DNA from: Elusimicrobiota bacterium
Lineage (GTDB): Bacteria > Elusimicrobiota > Elusimicrobia > UBA1565 > UBA9628
Length of the DNA: 37,558 bases
Direction: 5' to 3'
Assembly: GCA_026388095.1 (NCBI GenBank)
Contig: JAPLKL010000068.1
Coordinates: forward strand, 1 to 37,558
The first letter of the stretch is position 1. Each line of letters begins with the position of its first letter. Both the position numbers and the translations under genes were made by a program. Below the pieces are notes generated by a model. That model was not told the origin of the DNA. It saw only the letters and a list, made by a program, of their open reading frames with translations, and made no database searches. Shown here in pieces: positions 20,355-28,258 of this stretch.

Positions 20355-21560
20355 TCAGCAGGCTTCCCAGAGCGCGGCCAGACCCTGCCCCACGCCGATG
20401 CAGAGCGACGTCAGGCCGCGGCGGGCGCCGCGGCGGCGCAGCTCATGCAGCAGAGTCACGGTGATGCGCGCCCCGCTCGAGCCCAGAGGATGTCCCAAGG
20501 CGATAGCGCCGCCGTTGACGTTGAGCTGTTGCGCGTCGAGGCCCAGCTCACGCGCGCAGGCCAAGGCCTGGACCGCGAAGGCCTCGTTGATCTCGTGCAG
20601 ATCCACGTCCGAGACCTTGAGTCCTTTCCGGCCCAAGAGCTTGCGGACCGCCGCGATGGGGCCCAGGCCCATGAGCGTGGGGTCCACGCCCGCGGCGGCC
20701 GAGCCCGCCCAGCGCGCCAAGGGCGCTAGGCCCAGCGCCCGAGCCCGAGCGGCCTCCATGAGCAGCAGGACCGCGGCGCCGTCGTTCATGCTCGAGCTGT
20801 TTCCCGCGGTCACGCTGCCGCCCTTGCGGAAAGCTGGCTTGAGCGCCGCGAGCTTCTCCAGCGTGGTGTCCGGCCGCATGGTCTCGTCCTGCTTCGCGGC
20901 GGCCGCGGGATCCTTCGGGCCGGGGGTCGGGATGGGCACGATCTCTTCGGCAAAGACCCGCTCGCGCGCCCGGCAGGCGCGCCGGTGGCTCTCCAAAGCG
21001 AAAGCGTCCTGGTCGGCGCGGGATATCCGGAACTTCTCGGCGATGTTCTCCGCGGTCTCGCCCATGCCCTGCAGGGGGAAGAGCTTCTCCATGCGGGGGT
21101 TGGGGAAGCGCCAGCCCAGAGCCGTGTCGAAGGCTGTGAGGTTGCCGAAGGGGTAGGCCTTCTCGGCCTTGGGCAGGACCCAGGGCGCGCGGCTCATGCT
21201 CTCCACGCCGCCCGCCACGTAGACTTCTCCCTCGCCGGCCAGGATCGCGCGCGCCGCGCAATTGACCGCCTCCAGGCCCGAGGCGCAGAGCCGGTTGACC
21301 GTGCAGCCGGGGACCGACTGCGGCAAGCCGGCCAACAGCGCCGCCATGCGCGCGACGTTGCGGTTGTCCTCGCCGGCCCCGTTGGCGCAGCCCAGGTACA
21401 CGTCGGCGATCTCGGCCGGGTCCAGGGCCGGAACGGTCTTCAAGAGGGCGGCGATGACGGCCGCGGCCAGGTCGTCGGGCCGCACCGGCGCGAGCTGACC
21501 GCCCAGCCGGCCCACCGGGGACCGGACCGCGGCCACGGCTACGGCTTCTCGTTGGCTCAT
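20355..21560 (-). CDS. Acetyl-CoA acetyltransferase/PcaF-like thiolase
   Basis: The 401-aa thiolase has the nucleophilic Cys in [13 protein letters not shown] (C92), [16 protein letters not shown] with the catalytic His, and a C-terminal Cys in LCIGVGQG. Features such as [24 protein letters not shown] and [16 protein letters not shown] resemble PcaF and degradative acetyl-CoA acetyltransferases. The ATG at 21560 overlaps the TGA of the GNAT gene; the frame extends to 21596 but that is not needed. It ends 1 nt from the convergent GGDEF gene. It could act in acyl-CoA breakdown or acetoacetyl-CoA formation. Confidence 0.88.
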   Translation of the reverse strand: MSQREAVAVAAVRSPVGRLGGQLAPVRPDDLAAAVIAALLKTVPALDPAEIADVYLGCANGAGEDNRNVARMAALLAGLPQSVPGCTVNRLCASGLEAVNCAARAILAGEGEVYVAGGVESMSRAPWVLPKAEKAYPFGNLTAFDTALGWRFPNPRMEKLFPLQGMGETAENIAEKFRISRADQDAFALESHRRACRARERVFAEEIVPIPTPGPKDPAAAAKQDETMRPDTTLEKLAALKPAFRKGGSVTAGNSSSMNDGAAVLLLMEAARARALGLAPLARWAGSAAAGVDPTLMGLGPIAAVRKLLGRKGLKVSDVDLHEINEAFAVQALACARELGLDAQQLNVNGGAIALGHPLGSSGARITVTLLHELRRRGARRGLTSLCIGVGQGLAALWEAC

Positions 21561-22108
21561 TTGTTCCTCCATTCCGAGCGCAGCAGGCCCCAGCATTCCT
21601 GGTCTATCCAGCGGCCGTTCAAGCGCTTCTCGTGGCGCAGGCAGCCCTCGTAGCGGAAGCCCGCGCGCTGGAGCACCTTGCGCGCGCCCCGGTTGGCCGG
21701 GTCGAGGCGGGCATAGAGCTTCTGCAGGGCGTCCCGCCGGAAGGCGTGCTCGATGAGGAGCCGGCCCGCCTCCGCGCCGTAGCCCCGCTCCTGCCGGTCG
21801 GCGCGGATCCAGAGCGAGAACTCGGCCAACCCCGGCACGGCCAGCAGGGATTGCAAAGACGCCACTCCCGCCAAAACGCCGGAGCGCGCCTCGAACACGC
21901 CGAAATCATCCCGCTCGCCGCGGCGCCGGGCTTCGCCGCACGCCAGGATGAAACCCCGGCTGTCTTCAGGGGAGACCGCGTCTGGCACCCAGCGCAGACG
22001 GCGCCTGAGGACCTCGCGCGAGGAGTCCACCGCGGCGAAGAGCGCCGCCGCGTCCGCCTCCGCCAGGGGCCTGAGCAGCAGGCGTCGGCCCTGCGGGGCC
22101 GGGCTCAT
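21557..22108 (-). CDS. GNAT family N-acetyltransferase (RimJ/RimL type)
   Basis: The 183-aa product starts with the [17 protein letters not shown] signature of RimJ/RimL-like enzymes, has an acetyl-CoA loop [11 protein letters not shown] (RxxGxG type) and ends with [20 protein letters not shown], the last conserved motif of the group. It would acetylate an amino group of a protein or small molecule; the substrate is unknown. It overlaps both neighbours by 4 nt, so it is translated with the GT4 and thiolase genes. Confidence 0.85.
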   Translation of the reverse strand: MSPAPQGRRLLLRPLAEADAAALFAAVDSSREVLRRRLRWVPDAVSPEDSRGFILACGEARRRGERDDFGVFEARSGVLAGVASLQSLLAVPGLAEFSLWIRADRQERGYGAEAGRLLIEHAFRRDALQKLYARLDPANRGARKVLQRAGFRYEGCLRHEKRLNGRWIDQECWGLLRSEWRNK

Positions 22109-23448
22109 CTCAGCGCCCGGACCGTCGGAGCCACGACCTCCTGGCAGGCCCGCAACACCGCGTCGGCCGCGCGGGAGAAGGGCATGCCGGCCGCCCGCGC
22201 GCGCGCCGCGCGCCCCATGTCCGCGAGCTTGGCGCAGTCGGCCAGGGCGGGCTCCAGGGCTTCGGCCAGGCGCCGGGGTGCCGCGGCCAGGCTCGGATAG
22301 GGCACGACCAGGCCGCAGGATTCGTCGAGTATCTCGCGCACCCCGTAATGGTCGCTGGCCAGCACCGCCAGGCCCGCCTGCATGGCCTCCACGAGGTTGA
22401 GGCCGTAACTCTCGTGGACCGACGGGGAGACGAAGAGGTTCGCCAGCCGGAAATGGGCCTTCTTGGCCGCGGCGTCGAGATAGCCGGGGAAGAAGACCTT
22501 GACCCGGCGCAAGGCCGCGGCCGCGGCGCGCACGCGCCGGCAGTAGGCCGCGCCCTGCATGAAGGAGGCCTCGCCGCAGATGAGGAGCACCACGTCCCGG
22601 CCCTCCAGGCGGCCCTCGCCTTCCAGGAGGCGCAGGGCTTCGAGCAGCAGGTGGATCCCCTTCTCCGGCGAGATGCGGCTCAGGGTCATGAGCACCACGG
22701 AGCGCGGCCCGACATGGAAGCGCTCGCGCAATTCCCGCAGGCGCTGCTCCGAGGGCTCCGGGGCCTCATCGGCGAAGGCGCCCCAGGGCACGATCTGGAT
22801 GCGCGGGGCCAGGCTTGCGCCGGGCGTCTCGCCGTCGTAGCAGCGGGTCAGCGTCTCGGCCATGCTCCGGGAGGGCACGATGAGGCGGCGGGAAAGGGCC
22901 ACGGTCTCGCGCTGCTTCTCGAAGATGATGCGCAGCAGGTCCGGCACCGCTCCGGAGAGTCCCAGCCGGCGGCAGCGCTCGTAAAGCCGGGTCAGATGCT
23001 GCGGCGGGACCAGGCTGTAGAGGTAGATCTTGTTGAAATAGTCCACCACGTCCACGTGCCACAGGGAGACGATGGGGTAGCCGGCCTCGGCCAGCCTGGA
23101 CAGGGTCGGGCCTTCGGAGACGTCATTGACCAGCACCGTGGTCCCAGCCGGGGGCAGGCGGTCGCGCCGGGCCAGGAGCCAGTCGGTGGTGGCGGCCTCG
23201 AAATCCCGGCAGAAGCGGGCGTACTCGAACTCGGAAAGGCGGACCAGGTCGTAGCCGGGCCCGGCCGGCAGTCGGACGTACTCGACCCCCGGGGCCGGGG
23301 CTTCCAGTCCGGAGCCGAGGACCGTCAGGCCGCGCAGGCCCGCCGCCGCCCAATTGCGGATGAGCCGCAGGCCCACCATGGCGCCGCCGCCCAAAGGAGT
23401 GCGGTCCATGGGGTAGCCCAGATGGCTGCCGATGAACACGATGCCCAA
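22105..23448 (-). CDS. GT4-family glycosyltransferase
   Basis: The 447-aa product has a GT-B layout: an N-terminal domain with a glycine-rich loop (RTPLGGGAMVGLRL), then SRISPEKGIHLLLEAL and the EX7E motif in HESYGLNLVEAMQAG with AVLASDHYGVREIL. It probably transfers an NDP-activated sugar to an envelope glycan or lipid. The start is the TTG at 23448, MGIVFIGSHLGYPMD, and the -10 box 8 nt upstream supports it. It heads an operon with the GNAT and thiolase genes, a combination without an obvious shared pathway. Confidence 0.85.
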   Translation of the reverse strand: MGIVFIGSHLGYPMDRTPLGGGAMVGLRLIRNWAAAGLRGLTVLGSGLEAPAPGVEYVRLPAGPGYDLVRLSEFEYARFCRDFEAATTDWLLARRDRLPPAGTTVLVNDVSEGPTLSRLAEAGYPIVSLWHVDVVDYFNKIYLYSLVPPQHLTRLYERCRRLGLSGAVPDLLRIIFEKQRETVALSRRLIVPSRSMAETLTRCYDGETPGASLAPRIQIVPWGAFADEAPEPSEQRLRELRERFHVGPRSVVLMTLSRISPEKGIHLLLEALRLLEGEGRLEGRDVVLLICGEASFMQGAAYCRRVRAAAAALRRVKVFFPGYLDAAAKKAHFRLANLFVSPSVHESYGLNLVEAMQAGLAVLASDHYGVREILDESCGLVVPYPSLAAAPRRLAEALEPALADCAKLADMGRAARARAAGMPFSRAADAVLRACQEVVAPTVRALR

Positions 23449-23456
23449 GCGTTGCG

Positions 23457-23465
23457 ATTATAACA
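23457..23465 (-). promoter_or_regulatory. Putative extended -10 of the GT4-GNAT-thiolase operon
   Basis: On the minus strand TGTTATAAT is an extended -10 with a perfect TATAAT. It ends 8 nt before the TTG at 23448, leaving no room for a Shine-Dalgarno leader. Confidence 0.5.
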
Positions 23466-23466
23466 T

Positions 23467-23495
23467 TTGCAGGCGCGCGTCCTATGGACTATAAT
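23467..23495 (+). promoter_or_regulatory. Putative promoter of the FadI-like thiolase gene
   Basis: TTGCAG (23467-23472), a 17-bp spacer and a perfect TATAAT (23490-23495); the ATG at 23502 follows after 6 nt. It almost touches the divergent promoter on the other strand. Confidence 0.6.
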
Positions 23496-23501
23496 GACCG
23501 C

Positions 23502-24848
23502 ATGCACGCTGAATCCAGACGGATCGTCTTGTGCGCCGGCCTGCGCACTCCCATCGGCCATATCTCGCGCAGCCTGGCGGACCTGCCGCCGGCCGCGCTC
23601 ATGCACGCCGCGGTGCACAACCTCCTGGAGCGCGCCCGCCTTGAAGCCGCGGCCGTAGACGGCCTCGTCGTGGGCTGGGTCGGGCAGACCTTCTCCGCCC
23701 CCAACATCGCGCGCGTGGTGGCCCTGACCAGCGGCCTGCCCGAGAAGTGCCAGTCGCTCACGGTCCAGAACAACTGCATCTCCTCCTTCGAGGCCGTCAG
23801 CGAGGCGGCGCGCCGCATCCTGGTCGGCGAGGGCCGGCTCTACATCGTGGGCGGCACGGAGAGCATGTCCCGCCTGCCCTACACCATCGAGGGCTCGCGC
23901 GCGGCGCGGGAGCTGCGCAGCCTGGCCACGGTCAAGGAGCGCTGGGGCGCGCTGTGGGACAACCCCAACGCGAGCATCGTAGACGCCATGGAGGAAGGCC
24001 TGACCGACCCGGTGGAGCATATCAACATGGCCGCCACGGCCGAGGTCTGCGCGCAATTCTACGGCGTCCCCCGCGAGGAGCAGGACCGCTTCGCCTGCGA
24101 GAGCTTCCGGCGCACCCTGGCCGCCTGGAACCGCGGCTTCTACGCCTCCCATGTGGCCCCGGTGGTCGTGGACGGCAAGACCGTCCTGGAGAAGGACGAG
24201 TACCCGTTCCTGCGCGAGGACCTGCCCAACAAGCCCCAGATGTTCGCCAAGGCGCCGGCCCTGTTCGGCTCCACGGCCTACCCGCTCAAGGATTTCTACC
24301 GGGACAACGCCGCGTTCTTGAAAGACCGGGTCTTCGAAGAGGGCAAGAGCCAGGCCACGGTGACTCTGTTCAACTCCTGCGGCCGCTCGGACGGGGCCTC
24401 GGCCGTGATCGTGACCACGCCGGAGCGCGCGGCGGAGCTGGGCTTGACGCCCTTAGCCGAGCTGCGCAGTTGGGGCTACTTCGGCAACGAGCCGGCCTTC
24501 ATGGGCGTCTCCCCCGCTCTCGCGGCGCCCGTGGCTTTGGAATCAGCGGGCGTGAAGTTCGCGGACATGGACCATGTGGAGCTGCACGAGCCCTTCGCGG
24601 CCACCGTGCTCTCCATCTTCAAGCTGGGCCCGGAGCACGGCTGCGATTGGCGGGCCAAGTACGAGGCGGGCGCCTTGAATCCGAACGGAGGCTCCATCGC
24701 GTTGGGGCATCCTTTGGGAGCTACGGGCACTCGCCTGGTGCTCAACCTGATGTATTCTCTACACGAGGACCCCCAGGCCCGGCTGGGCCTGGCCGCGGCC
24801 TGCGCGGGCGGCGGCACGGGCGGAGCGCTCGTGCTGGAAAAAATCTAA
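23502..24848 (+). CDS. FadI/trifunctional-beta-like thiolase
   Basis: The 448-aa product has the nucleophilic Cys in VQNNCISSFEA (C92), GHPLGATGTR with the catalytic His, and a C-terminal Cys in AACAGGGTGGA. The usual NEAFA is HEPFAA, as in FadI and mitochondrial trifunctional beta subunits (HEAFA), and the APNIAR segment also recalls FadI. It probably cleaves 3-ketoacyl-CoA in beta-oxidation, but no fadJ-like partner is in the window. The start at 23502 was chosen because an ATG at 23484 lies inside the promoter. Confidence 0.85.
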   Translation: MHAESRRIVLCAGLRTPIGHISRSLADLPPAALMHAAVHNLLERARLEAAAVDGLVVGWVGQTFSAPNIARVVALTSGLPEKCQSLTVQNNCISSFEAVSEAARRILVGEGRLYIVGGTESMSRLPYTIEGSRAARELRSLATVKERWGALWDNPNASIVDAMEEGLTDPVEHINMAATAEVCAQFYGVPREEQDRFACESFRRTLAAWNRGFYASHVAPVVVDGKTVLEKDEYPFLREDLPNKPQMFAKAPALFGSTAYPLKDFYRDNAAFLKDRVFEEGKSQATVTLFNSCGRSDGASAVIVTTPERAAELGLTPLAELRSWGYFGNEPAFMGVSPALAAPVALESAGVKFADMDHVELHEPFAATVLSIFKLGPEHGCDWRAKYEAGALNPNGGSIALGHPLGATGTRLVLNLMYSLHEDPQARLGLAAACAGGGTGGALVLEKI

Positions 24849-24875
24849 CCGCCGCTATCCGACGCTGTTCTTGTC

Positions 24876-24912
24876 ATTCGGCCCAGACGCGCAAAGCGTG
24901 TCTGGGCCGAAT
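24876..24912 (+). terminator. Strong hairpin downstream of the FadI-like gene
   Basis: A perfect 13-bp inverted repeat (ATTCGGCCCAGAC and its complement at 24900-24912) encloses an 11-nt loop that can pair further. No U-run follows, so it may be a terminator of a less classical kind, or end messages from both sides, between 24848 and 24964. Confidence 0.55.
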
Positions 24913-24963
24913 CGCGTTCGCGCTGTTCTTCGTGCGAGCGCCCCGCCGTTTATGAAGAACTGT

Positions 24964-25635
24964 TCAATCCATGGAATGCCACTTTGGCGACCAGCAGTGC
25001 CCATACACCCCGTTGCCATCAGGTGTCTCAATCACTTCCCACAGCGAATGACCATCGCGCCTGACTACAGCATTCAGAGCCTCGCGCACTGTGACATCTC
25101 TCAAGCGCACTGACACCCGACGGTTCGCCTCCGGTCCCCCGGGACCAACGATAGCTCGCGCGAAGTAAGGCTTCACAATCCCAGCCGCCAAGCAGATCTT
25201 CTCCAGAACGCTCTCCTGCAAGGTGCTATCTATGCCGCCTCTTACATCCACCTCTGGGATACGCTTTTCGAGCGGGCTGCTTTTCTTCCCCGCGAGGACC
25301 GCCTCCGGCGCCATCTCCAATACGCCATCGCTCACCCGCCAAGCATACCCCTTGAGAGATGTGGCCACCAGCCTATTCAGGGCCGACTCCAAGACCTCTT
25401 CTTCGGCCAAAAATGGTTTTGGCGCCTGCGACTTGGGATTTTCCACGAGCTCAAGCCCGCAGGGAATGAACGCTTTGCGGCACAGTTGACGGAACGCAGA
25501 TCGTCCATCGTCTTCTGAGACACGATTGATCCGAAGGGCCAGGATTTCCCCGGTTCCGAGACGCTTCTCCTGGCATGCTTGCACGGACAGCAATGCAAGG
25601 ACCGCCACAAGGGACATCCTGTTCGCGTACCGCAT
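24964..25635 (-). CDS. Putative lipoprotein of unknown function
   Basis: The 223-aa product has a signal peptide with a lipobox-like SVQAC near residues 17-21. The mature part has a segment RVSVRLRDVTVREALNAVVRRDG that looks like the short secretin/TonB N-terminal (STN) fold found in other genes here. Its base composition is less GC-rich than the neighbours. The ATG at 25635 is supported by a good promoter (25644-25672) 8 nt upstream; the ATG at 25617 is an alternative. Its neighbours give no functional clue. Confidence 0.7.
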   Translation of the reverse strand: MRYANRMSLVAVLALLSVQACQEKRLGTGEILALRINRVSEDDGRSAFRQLCRKAFIPCGLELVENPKSQAPKPFLAEEEVLESALNRLVATSLKGYAWRVSDGVLEMAPEAVLAGKKSSPLEKRIPEVDVRGGIDSTLQESVLEKICLAAGIVKPYFARAIVGPGGPEANRRVSVRLRDVTVREALNAVVRRDGHSLWEVIETPDGNGVYGHCWSPKWHSMD

Positions 25636-25643
25636 ATCGGCTG

Positions 25644-25672
25644 ATTGTAGCCTTGTCGATGCGTCTATGCAA
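25644..25672 (-). promoter_or_regulatory. Putative promoter of the lipoprotein gene
   Basis: On the minus strand TTGCAT (25667-25672), an exact 17-bp spacer and TACAAT (25644-25649); the ATG at 25635 comes 8 nt later. Confidence 0.55.
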
Positions 25673-25719
25673 ACCCTGGTTCCGTCTGGCCGGCATCGTA
25701 GTGCCGCTGCCGTCGAGAG

Positions 25720-25748
25720 TTATCCACAAACTCTGCCCGGGCAGAGTT
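25720..25748 (+). promoter_or_regulatory. DnaA-box/palindrome module 1
   Basis: A perfect consensus DnaA box, TTATCCACA (25720-25728), abuts a perfect 20-bp palindrome, AACTCTGCCCGGGCAGAGTT (25729-25748), with no gap. Confidence 0.7.
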
Positions 25749-25763
25749 GTCATTATAGAAGAC

Positions 25764-25794
25764 TTATCCACACAACTTGCCCCGGGGCAAGTTG
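25764..25794 (+). promoter_or_regulatory. DnaA-box/palindrome module 2
   Basis: The second perfect TTATCCACA (25764-25772), in the same orientation, abuts a perfect 22-bp palindrome (25773-25794) built on CAACTTGCCCC and its complement. Module 2 starts 44 bp after module 1 and ends 9 bp before the -35 of the carbamoyltransferase promoter. Confidence 0.7.
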
Positions 25795-25803
25795 CGCTTA
25801 GAA

Positions 25804-25833
25804 TTGCGACCCGCGCCGCATTACGTCTATAAT
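25804..25833 (+). promoter_or_regulatory. Putative promoter of the carbamoyltransferase cluster
   Basis: TTGCGA (25804-25809), an 18-bp spacer and a perfect TATAAT (25828-25833). The ATG at 25858 follows after 24 nt with a GGGG stretch. Confidence 0.55.
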
Positions 25834-25857
25834 GTCTGAAGCCCCGGCTGGGGCGCC

Positions 25858-27675
25858 ATGAACATCCTCGGCATCTCGGCGTATTACCACGACAGCGCGG
25901 CCGCTTTGATCCAGGACGGCCGCATCGTGGCGGCGGCGCAGGAGGAGCGCTTCACGCGCAAGCGCCACGACTCGGATTTCCCCATCCACGCCATCGCCTA
26001 CTGCCTGGAGGCGGGCGGGCTCAAGGTCTCGGATCTGGACCTCGTGGGCTTCTACGACAAGCCCTTTCTCAAATTCGAGCGCATGCTCAAGACCTACATG
26101 GCCTACGCGCCGCGGGGCTTGCGCTCCTTCGGCATGGCCGTGCCGCTCTGGCTCAAGGGCAAGCTCTGGATGCGGTCCCAGATCCAGGAAGCCTTGGGCT
26201 TCGAGGGCCAGATCCTCTTCCCGGAGCATCACGAGTCCCACGCCGCCTCCGCCTTCTTCCCCTCGCCTTTCTCCGAGGCGGCCATCGTCACCATGGACGG
26301 GGTGGGCGAGTGGGCCACGGCCTCCATCGGCGAAGGCCGCGGCCATCAGGTCCGGCTGACCCACGAGCTCCACTTCCCCCACTCCTTGGGCCTGCTCTAC
26401 TGCGCCTTCACCTACTACACCGGCTTCAAGGTCAACTCCGGCGAGTACAAGGTCATGGGCCTGGCCCCCTACGGCGAGCCCAAGTACGCGGACCTCATCT
26501 ACAAAGAGCTCATCGACCTCAAGGAAGACGGCTCGCTCAAACTCAACCAGGAGTATTTCGATTACTGCTCGGGCCTGACCATGACCAGCGATAAGTTCCA
26601 CAAGCTCTTCGGCGGCCCGCCGCGCCAGCCCGAATCCGAACTGACCCAGAAAGAGATGGACCTGGCCGCCTCGGTGCAGGCCGTGACCGAGGAAGTCATG
26701 CTGCGCATGGCGCGCCACGCCAGGAAGATCACGGGGCACAAGGACCTCTGCCTGGCCGGCGGCGTGGCCCTCAACTGCGTGGGCAACGGCCGCATCGTGC
26801 GCGAGAACGTCTTCGACCGCATCTGGATCCAGCCCGCCTCAGGCGACGCGGGCGGCGCCTTGGGCGCGGCGCTGCTGCTCTGGCACCAATACCTGGGAAA
26901 GGAAAGGACGGTCTCGGGAGGCCGCGACTCCCAGCAGGGCTCGCTGTTGGGCCCCAGCTTCTCGGACGAGGAGATCGGCGCCTGGCTCCAGTCGAAGGGC
27001 ATCCCCCACAAGAAGCTCGACCCCAAGGACGTGGCCCGCGAGACCGCGGCGCTCCTGAATGAAGGTCACGTCATCGGCTGGTTCCAAGGCCGCATGGAGT
27101 TCGGACCCCGGGCCTTGGGCAGCCGCAGCATCATCGGCGACGCGCGCAACGTAGAGATGCAGGCCAAGATGAACCTCAAGATCAAGTTCCGCGAGTCCTT
27201 CCGGCCCTTCGCCCCCTCCGTGCTGGCCGAGCACTATCGCGAGTACTTCGACCTCCCCTGCGAGAGTCCCTACATGCTGCTCACCGCCCCGGTGGTCGAG
27301 TCCCGCCGCATCCCCATGAGCGGGGAGCAGCAGAAGCTCTGGGGCATCGCCAAGCTCAACGTGCCGCGCTCGGACCTGCCCGCCATCACGCACGTGGACT
27401 ACTCCGCGCGCCTGCAGACCGTCAACCAGGCCGACAACGCGCCCTATCATGAGCTCATCGCCGAATTCCGCAAGCTCACGGGCTGCGGGGTCATCGTGAA
27501 CACCTCCTTCAACGTGCGCGGCGAGCCCATCGTCTGCCGGCCCCAGGAGGCCTACACCTGCTTCATGCGCACCCACATGGACTACCTGGTCCTGGGCAGC
27601 TACCTGCTGGACAAGAAGGCCCAGGGCGAGTTCAAAGAGGATCAGTCATGGATGAAAGAATTCGCGCTCGACTAG
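25858..27675 (+). CDS. NodU/CmcH/SxtI-type O-carbamoyltransferase
   Basis: The 605-aa product begins with NILGISAYYHDSAAAL and has the metal-binding HHESHAASAFFPSPF stretch near 125-140, DGVGEWAT, and the nucleotide-binding LAGGVALNCVGNGRI. The C-terminal half has GRMEFGPRALGSRSIIGDAR and GVIVNTSFNVRGEPIV. The N-terminal half resembles the Kae1/HypF kinase-like fold and the C-terminal half the family-specific domain. These enzymes transfer carbamoyl phosphate, through carbamoyl-AMP, to hydroxyls of sugars or natural products. The next two genes are its usual membrane partners. Likely target: an envelope glycan (inference). Confidence 0.92.
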   Translation: MNILGISAYYHDSAAALIQDGRIVAAAQEERFTRKRHDSDFPIHAIAYCLEAGGLKVSDLDLVGFYDKPFLKFERMLKTYMAYAPRGLRSFGMAVPLWLKGKLWMRSQIQEALGFEGQILFPEHHESHAASAFFPSPFSEAAIVTMDGVGEWATASIGEGRGHQVRLTHELHFPHSLGLLYCAFTYYTGFKVNSGEYKVMGLAPYGEPKYADLIYKELIDLKEDGSLKLNQEYFDYCSGLTMTSDKFHKLFGGPPRQPESELTQKEMDLAASVQAVTEEVMLRMARHARKITGHKDLCLAGGVALNCVGNGRIVRENVFDRIWIQPASGDAGGALGAALLLWHQYLGKERTVSGGRDSQQGSLLGPSFSDEEIGAWLQSKGIPHKKLDPKDVARETAALLNEGHVIGWFQGRMEFGPRALGSRSIIGDARNVEMQAKMNLKIKFRESFRPFAPSVLAEHYREYFDLPCESPYMLLTAPVVESRRIPMSGEQQKLWGIAKLNVPRSDLPAITHVDYSARLQTVNQADNAPYHELIAEFRKLTGCGVIVNTSFNVRGEPIVCRPQEAYTCFMRTHMDYLVLGSYLLDKKAQGEFKEDQSWMKEFALD

Positions 27676-28079
27676 GCCTGCCCATCCCGGACCCGGACCG
27701 GCCCCGCAAGGACCTGCGCGTCTTCGGCTTCGGCCTGGCCGTGATCCTGCTGGTCTTCGCCACGCTGTCCTGGCGCAAGGGCGGGGCCGCCTGGCCCTAT
27801 GAGCTGCCGCTGGCCACAGCCTGCGCCCTGCTCGGGACACTGCGGCCCGAAGCCCTGCGGCCGGTCTACGGCCCCTGGATGAAGGCCGTGGGCGTCATCG
27901 GCAGGATCAACACCTGGCTGGTCATGGCCTTGGTCTACTATCTGGTGATCACCCCCTACGCCGCGCTGGCCCGCCTAGTGGGCGGCGACCTGCTCGACGA
28001 GGGGCTCCGGGACAGGGAGAGCTACTGGCATGCGCGGGGCGAGCTCCCCGCGCCGGAATCGTACCGCAACCAGTTCTGA
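27648..28079 (+). CDS. SxtJ-like membrane protein
   Basis: The 143-aa product has about three hydrophobic segments (FGLAVILLVFATLSW, LATACALLGTL, WLVMALVYYLVITPYAALARLV). Its end, DRESYWHAR then PESYRNQF, is typical of SxtJ-family proteins that accompany carbamoyltransferases. It starts inside the last 28 nt of the carbamoyltransferase gene, so the two are translationally linked. Biochemical role unknown; a membrane anchor or partner for the enzyme is plausible. Confidence 0.8.
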   Translation: MDERIRARLGLPIPDPDRPRKDLRVFGFGLAVILLVFATLSWRKGGAAWPYELPLATACALLGTLRPEALRPVYGPWMKAVGVIGRINTWLVMALVYYLVITPYAALARLVGGDLLDEGLRDRESYWHARGELPAPESYRNQF

Positions 28080-28088
28080 GGAGGGACT

Positions 28089-28247
28089 ATGGCGAAGATG
28101 GAGATGCTGCGCGAACTCTGGGACTTCCTCAAGAAACGCAAGGTCTACTGGCTGGCCCCGATCATCATCGTCCTGCTGCTGCTGGGCGGCCTGATCCTGC
28201 TCTCGGAGACCACGGCCGTGGCTCCTTTCGTCTACACCCTGTTCTGA
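28089..28247 (+). CDS. DUF5989/SxtK-like single-span small membrane protein
   Basis: The 52-aa product starts at an ATG preceded by a GAGGAGGGAC ribosome-binding site. It has a basic N-terminus (LRELWDFLKKRKVYWLAP), one membrane helix (IIIVLLLLGGLILL) and the conserved end APFVYTLF seen in DUF5989 proteins beside SxtJ and carbamoyltransferase genes. It is short enough to be missed by length-filtered gene calling. It lies 9 nt after the SxtJ-like gene. Function unknown. Confidence 0.8.
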   Translation: MAKMEMLRELWDFLKKRKVYWLAPIIIVLLLLGGLILLSETTAVAPFVYTLF

Positions 28248-28258
28248 GCGCGGTTCCC

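Noticed and set aside
23484-23501. ATG at 23484 as start of the FadI-like gene
   Set aside because: It overlaps the TATAAT box and adds six residues not typical of thiolases.
25720-25794. Confirmed chromosomal origin (oriC)
   Set aside because: Only two DnaA boxes, no clear AT-rich unwinding region and no dnaA/dnaN nearby; kept as a finding, not called an origin.
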